From Flavobacterium sp. (GTDB taxonomy: Bacteria; Bacteroidota; Bacteroidia; Flavobacteriales; Flavobacteriaceae), in the NCBI GenBank assembly GCA_005792865.1, contig SXQR01000159.1, positions 1 through 9,021 of the forward strand: 9,021 nucleotides of DNA. Direction: 5' to 3'. The notes under the pieces were generated by a model that saw nothing but the letters and a program-made list of their open reading frames with translations, searched no databases and had not been told where the DNA came from. This document shows, in pieces, positions 6,227 through 9,021 of the stretch (within the stretch, counting starts at the first letter, position 1; each line of letters starts with the position of its first letter). The translations under genes and the position numbers were made by a program.

Positions 6227-8203
6227 CTAGTAAGCCATCAGTTCTTCAAGCGTCTTCTGGAAACGACCTTTTGCCAGATACTGGTCTTCAAGCGCCTTGG
6301 TGAACGGGATGGGCGTATCAAGGCTGGCGACGCGCCTGACCGGACCATCCAGGTATTCAAAGCAATCCTCCATGATCATCGCAGAGATGTCACTTGCGAT
6401 GCCGCCAAACATCGAATCTTCCTGCACGATGATGCATTTGTTTGTCTTTTTTACCGATGCGTAGACCGTCTCCTTGTCCAGTGGCTGGAGCGTCCTGAGG
6501 TCGATAAGGTCGGCGGAAATCTTGGGGTTCAGGTCCAGGGTTTCGAGTGCCCAGTGCACCGATGCGCCAAAGGCGACGATCGTGATTTCCTTCCCTTCGC
6601 GAAGCAGTTTCGCCTTTCCGAGTTCGACCGTATAGTAATCGGACGGAACTTCCTGGTAAATGCTGCGGTAAAGGAGCTTGTGCTCAAAATACATGACCGG
6701 GTTGGGATCGTTGATCGAGGCGTTCAAAAGCCCCTTCGCATCATACGGGAATGCGGGGTATACAACTTTGAGGCCCGGGGTCTTGGTAAACCAGGCCTCA
6801 TTGGTCTGGGAGTGGAAAGGCCCGGCCTGGGTACCGCCGCCGCAGGGCATTCGCACGACCACGTCGGCATGTTCATTCCAGCGGTAGTGCACTTTTGCCA
6901 GATAGTTGACTATTGGGTTGAAACCCGTGGACACGAAGTCGGCGAACTGCATCTCCACGATGGCCTTGTAACCATTGATGGAAAGCCCCATCCCGGCCGA
7001 TACCACCGCCGATTCGCAGATGGGCGTGTTGATGACCCGTTCCTTGCCGAATTCCTGCACGAAACCGTCGGTGATCTTGAATGCCCCGCCGTATTCGGCG
7101 ATGTCCTGGCCCATGATGACCAGGTTTTCATGACGCTGCATCGATTCGCGGAGCGCCTGCGAGATCGCATCGACAAAACGCACTTTTTCAACCGATGATC
7201 TGGGTTCGAATGCCTCGTGGTCATAGGGTTTGTAAACATCGCCCACTTCCTCGTCAAGGTTTGCGACGATCTCGGGTTCACCATTGGCGATGGCCAGGTG
7301 CTGGTCTATCTCCGATTTGATTTCGTTGCGCCATTTCTCGTCGGTCTTGGCGTCCAGAATATTTTGCTTGAGCAGGTAACGCCGGAAATTGTCCACGGGG
7401 TCCTTCTCTGCCCACATGTCCATGAGTTCCTGTGGAACGTATTTGGTCCCGCTGGCCTCCTCATGGCCGCGCATGCGGAAAGTCTTGAATTCGATGAGCA
7501 CCGGGCGCGGGTTGGTGCGCATGGACTCGACGATCTCGGAGACCTCGGTGAAGACTTCCAGGATGTTGTTGCCGTCTATGATGTGCGATTCCATTCCGTA
7601 GCCGATGCCTTTGTCGGCCAGGTTTTCGCAGCGGTACTGTTCATTGGTTGGGGTCGAAAGGCCGTAACCGTTGTTTTCGATGACAAAAACCACCGCCAGG
7701 TCCCAGACGGCGGCGATGTTGAGGGCCTCGTGGAAATCGCCTTCACTGGTGGCGCCTTCGCCGGTGAACACGGCGGTGACCTTGCCGTTCTTTTTTAACT
7801 TATTGGCCAGGGCAATACCGTCGGCGACGCCAAGCTGTGGACCAAGATGCGAGATCATCCCGATGATCTTGAATTCCTGCGTCCCGAAGTGGAACGAGCG
7901 GTCGCGGCCTTTAGTAAAACCCGATGCCTTGCCCTGCCACTGCGCGAAGAGGCGGCTGAGCGGGATGTCGCGGCCTGTGAACACGCCAAGGTTGCGGTGC
8001 ATCGGCAGGATGTACTCGTCTTTTTCCAGAACGGCGGTAATGCCGACTGAGATCGCCTCCTGCCCTATCCCGGAGAACCATTTGGAAACCTTTCCCTGGC
8101 GGATCAGGATGAGCATCTTTTCCTCGATCAGCCGGGGCTTGATCAGGCGTTTGTAAAGGTCCAACAGTTTGTCGTCCGAAAGTCCTCGTCTTTCAAAATT
8201 CAT
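6227..8203 (-). CDS. Thiamine-diphosphate-dependent 2-oxoacid dehydrogenase E1, fused alpha and beta subunits (branched-chain type likely)
   Basis: E1 component of a 2-oxoacid dehydrogenase complex: it decarboxylates the 2-oxoacid on thiamine diphosphate and passes the acyl group to the lipoyl group of E2. The 658-residue protein joins both subunits. Alpha part, ~1-330: WFSGIGQEAISVG (42-54), MHRNLG (68-73), the TDP/Mg motif from GEGATSEGDF (148-157) to IENN (175-178), and the RMRGHEEASGTKY loop (243-255). Beta part, ~340-658: FVDAISQALRE, MGQDIAEYGGAF (364-375), TPICESA (393-399), and HSQTNEAWF (464-472), which should hold the proton-relay histidine. Overall form resembles the flavobacterial enzyme usually annotated as 2-oxoisovalerate dehydrogenase, but pyruvate cannot be excluded from sequence alone. 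The ATG at 8203 (MNFERRGLSDD) is chosen because the family starts there and a well-matched promoter lies at 8225-8255; the frame stays open to 8368, but that extension is rich in Cys, Trp and Arg and covers the promoter and a palindrome. No E2 or E3 gene is in the window. Confidence 0.93.
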   Translation of the reverse strand: MNFERRGLSDDKLLDLYKRLIKPRLIEEKMLILIRQGKVSKWFSGIGQEAISVGITAVLEKDEYILPMHRNLGVFTGRDIPLSRLFAQWQGKASGFTKGRDRSFHFGTQEFKIIGMISHLGPQLGVADGIALANKLKKNGKVTAVFTGEGATSEGDFHEALNIAAVWDLAVVFVIENNGYGLSTPTNEQYRCENLADKGIGYGMESHIIDGNNILEVFTEVSEIVESMRTNPRPVLIEFKTFRMRGHEEASGTKYVPQELMDMWAEKDPVDNFRRYLLKQNILDAKTDEKWRNEIKSEIDQHLAIANGEPEIVANLDEEVGDVYKPYDHEAFEPRSSVEKVRFVDAISQALRESMQRHENLVIMGQDIAEYGGAFKITDGFVQEFGKERVINTPICESAVVSAGMGLSINGYKAIVEMQFADFVSTGFNPIVNYLAKVHYRWNEHADVVVRMPCGGGTQAGPFHSQTNEAWFTKTPGLKVVYPAFPYDAKGLLNASINDPNPVMYFEHKLLYRSIYQEVPSDYYTVELGKAKLLREGKEITIVAFGASVHWALETLDLNPKISADLIDLRTLQPLDKETVYASVKKTNKCIIVQEDSMFGGIASDISAMIMEDCFEYLDGPVRRVASLDTPIPFTKALEDQYLAKGRFQKTLEELMAY

Positions 8204-8224
8204 CTTGGCGCGGGTTAGTGGCCT

Positions 8225-8255
8225 CAAAAGTATAAAATTTATGCAAGCACGCCAA
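8225..8255 (-). promoter_or_regulatory. Promoter of the fused E1 gene
   Basis: On the - strand, TTG (8255-8253) is followed after 20 bases by TACTTTTG (8232-8225), an exact match to the Bacteroidota -7 consensus TAnnTTTG. The box ends 21 bases before the ATG at 8203, which predicts a leader of roughly 15 bases. It is the best promoter match I find in the window and supports the downstream start. Confidence 0.6.
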
Positions 8256-8269
8256 TAAATACGCAGACC

Positions 8270-8347
8270 GCAGCCCGGATCGCAGCGGCATCCTTTTGCC
8301 GCCGCCCAAGCGGGCAAAAGATACAGCGGAGTGCCGGAAATGGCTGC
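8270..8347. repeat. Imperfect intergenic palindrome, possible dispersed (REP-like) element
   Basis: The outer arms GCAGCC (8270-8275) and GGCTGC (8342-8347) are exact reverse complements. CCGG (8275-8278) and CCGG (8334-8337) can pair next, competing for one base with the outer arm, and the core arms CTTTTGCC (8293-8300) and GGCAAAAG (8313-8320) are also exact. CAGCGG occurs in direct orientation on both flanks (8283-8288 and 8324-8329). GCCC-AAGC-GGGC (8304-8315) can form an alternative inner hairpin. From memory, similar GC-rich palindromes with a CTTTTG core recur between genes in Flavobacterium genomes; I cannot verify this here. It is not followed by a T run, so a terminator role is less likely. 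Confidence 0.55.
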
Positions 8348-8416
8348 CCAAAAAATCGTTCGGCCCATTGAATGCGATGTTGATAACTTTTAAAAATCAT
8401 ATCGTTTTTAATTATT

Positions 8417-8424
8417 TACATTTG
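8417..8424 (+). promoter_or_regulatory. Possible -7 promoter box for the 2OG-Fe(II) oxygenase gene
   Basis: TACATTTG is an exact match to TAnnTTTG and lies 50 bases upstream of the ATG at 8474. No TTTG or TTG is found 19-21 bases further upstream, so the -33 element is missing or degenerate. Single-box evidence in AT-rich DNA. Confidence 0.35.
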
Positions 8425-8435
8425 TCTTTGCAAGG

Positions 8436-8451
8436 CCTGAACGCTTTCAGG
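8436..8451 (+). other. Small hairpin in the predicted leader of the oxygenase gene
   Basis: CCTGAA (8436-8441) and TTCAGG (8446-8451) are perfect reverse complements around a CGCT loop, ending 22 bases before the ATG at 8474. No T run follows. It could be an mRNA leader hairpin or an operator half-site pair, but a 6-bp stem can arise by chance. Confidence 0.25.
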
Positions 8452-8473
8452 TTATTAACAAAAACATTTTAGT

Positions 8474-9021
8474 ATGCAGAACATTCCCAGTGTTGACTTG
8501 CGTGATTTCCTTTCGGGTGACCCGCAGCGGAAGCAAAAATTTGTAAATGAAATTGGAAAGGCTTACGAAGACATAGGTTTCGTGGCATTGAAAGGTCATT
8601 TTTTGGATGACCGGCTTGTGGATACGCTTTATGCGGAGGTCAGGAATTTTTTCAACCTGCCGATTGAAACCAAGAAGAAATATGAAATTCCCGGAATCGG
8701 GGGCCAGCGCGGCTACGTTTCCTTTGGGAAAGAGCACGCCAAGGGGCGGTCTGCGGGCGATTTGAAGGAATTTTGGCATTTTGGCCAGTATGTGGAAAAC
8801 GACCCGAAGCTCGAGGCGGAATACCCGGCGAATGTATCGGTGGACGAACTGCCAAAATTTAACGAGGTGGGCCGCGAAGCCTACAAGATGCTCGAGAAAA
8901 CGGGCGTTTACGTGTTGCGTGCGCTGGCGCTTTTCCTGGGACTGGACGAAAACTATTTTGACGACTATGTCAAGAACGGGAACAGCATCCTGCGTCCGAT
9001 CCACAACCCTCCGATTACCGA
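8474..9021 (+). CDS. Isopenicillin N synthase-like 2-oxoglutarate/Fe(II) oxygenase, N-terminal part
   Basis: The frame from ATG 8474 stays open to the window edge (182 codons seen). It begins MQNIPSVDLRDFLSGD, the typical start of the N-terminal domain (DIOX_N type) of this family, followed by IGKAYEDIGFVALKGH (27-42), a segment shared by isopenicillin N synthase, ACC oxidase and plant gibberellin oxidases, then FFNLPIETKKKYE (57-69), KEFWHFGQY and SILRPIHNPPIT at the end. The catalytic HxD...H iron triad and the RxS 2-oxoglutarate site lie beyond the edge, so activity cannot be judged. Family members hydroxylate or cyclise small molecules; the substrate of this bacterial clade is unknown. 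The gene is divergent from the E1 gene. The family call is secure; the specific function is not. Confidence 0.9.
   Translation, partial: MQNIPSVDLRDFLSGDPQRKQKFVNEIGKAYEDIGFVALKGHFLDDRLVDTLYAEVRNFFNLPIETKKKYEIPGIGGQRGYVSFGKEHAKGRSAGDLKEFWHFGQYVENDPKLEAEYPANVSVDELPKFNEVGREAYKMLEKTGVYVLRALALFLGLDENYFDDYVKNGNSILRPIHNPPIT

Noticed and set aside
8204..8368. 55-residue N-terminal extension of the E1 protein
   Set aside because: It overlaps a strong promoter match and a palindrome, and family proteins begin at the MNFERR-type start.
8447..9004. 185-codon open frame on the - strand opposite the oxygenase gene
   Set aside because: The + strand frame has clear family motifs throughout; the opposite frame has none.

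Overview
The window looks like chromosomal DNA of a member of the Flavobacteriaceae (phylum Bacteroidota). The evidence is a secreted protein with a type B sorting domain of the type IX secretion system, an acidic-flanked lipoprotein, a fused alpha/beta E1 2-oxoacid dehydrogenase, and several putative promoters of the TTTG / TAnnTTTG type used by this phylum. Start codons have no clear Shine-Dalgarno sequence. The base composition is GC-richer than many flavobacteria, and no gene stands out as recently acquired.

Positions 1-1722 (+) hold a tightly packed unit: the 3' end of tsaD (tRNA t6A synthesis), rsmE (16S rRNA m3U1498 methyltransferase) and a DUF4159-family exported protein. Both junctions overlap (TGATG, then ATGA). 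The DUF4159 gene carries an in-frame TGA at codon 80, where the surrounding motif calls for glycine, so it is either a fresh nonsense allele or a sequence error.

Positions 1766-3153 (+) hold a pappalysin-like (M43) zinc metalloprotease lipoprotein with its own putative promoter and a strong terminator. A 74-residue acidic, probably disordered protein of unknown function follows. Its 3' end converges on the next gene across a shared bidirectional terminator.

Positions 3152-6139 (-) encode a 995-residue secreted adhesin-like protein: signal peptide, three Ig-like segments, eight tandem repeats of about 67 residues with paired cysteines, a SprB-like segment and a C-terminal T9SS type B sorting domain. 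This is the most distinctive gene of the window.

Positions 6227-8203 (-) encode a fused E1 alpha/beta 2-oxoacid dehydrogenase, most like the branched-chain type. A well-matched promoter immediately upstream fixes the start at 8203. The divergent intergenic region 8204-8473 contains this promoter, a roughly 78-base imperfect palindrome that looks like a dispersed intergenic repeat, and a -7-like box for the gene to the right. That gene, from 8474 (+) to the window edge, is the N-terminal part of an isopenicillin-N-synthase-like 2-oxoglutarate/Fe(II) oxygenase.

Most of the window is ordinary flavobacterial housekeeping and surface-protein content. I do not see a defence island, CRISPR array, transposon or rRNA/tRNA gene, and I cannot support a claim of a wholly new system. 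The items most worth checking are the interrupted DUF4159 gene, the eight-repeat T9SS protein and the intergenic palindrome.
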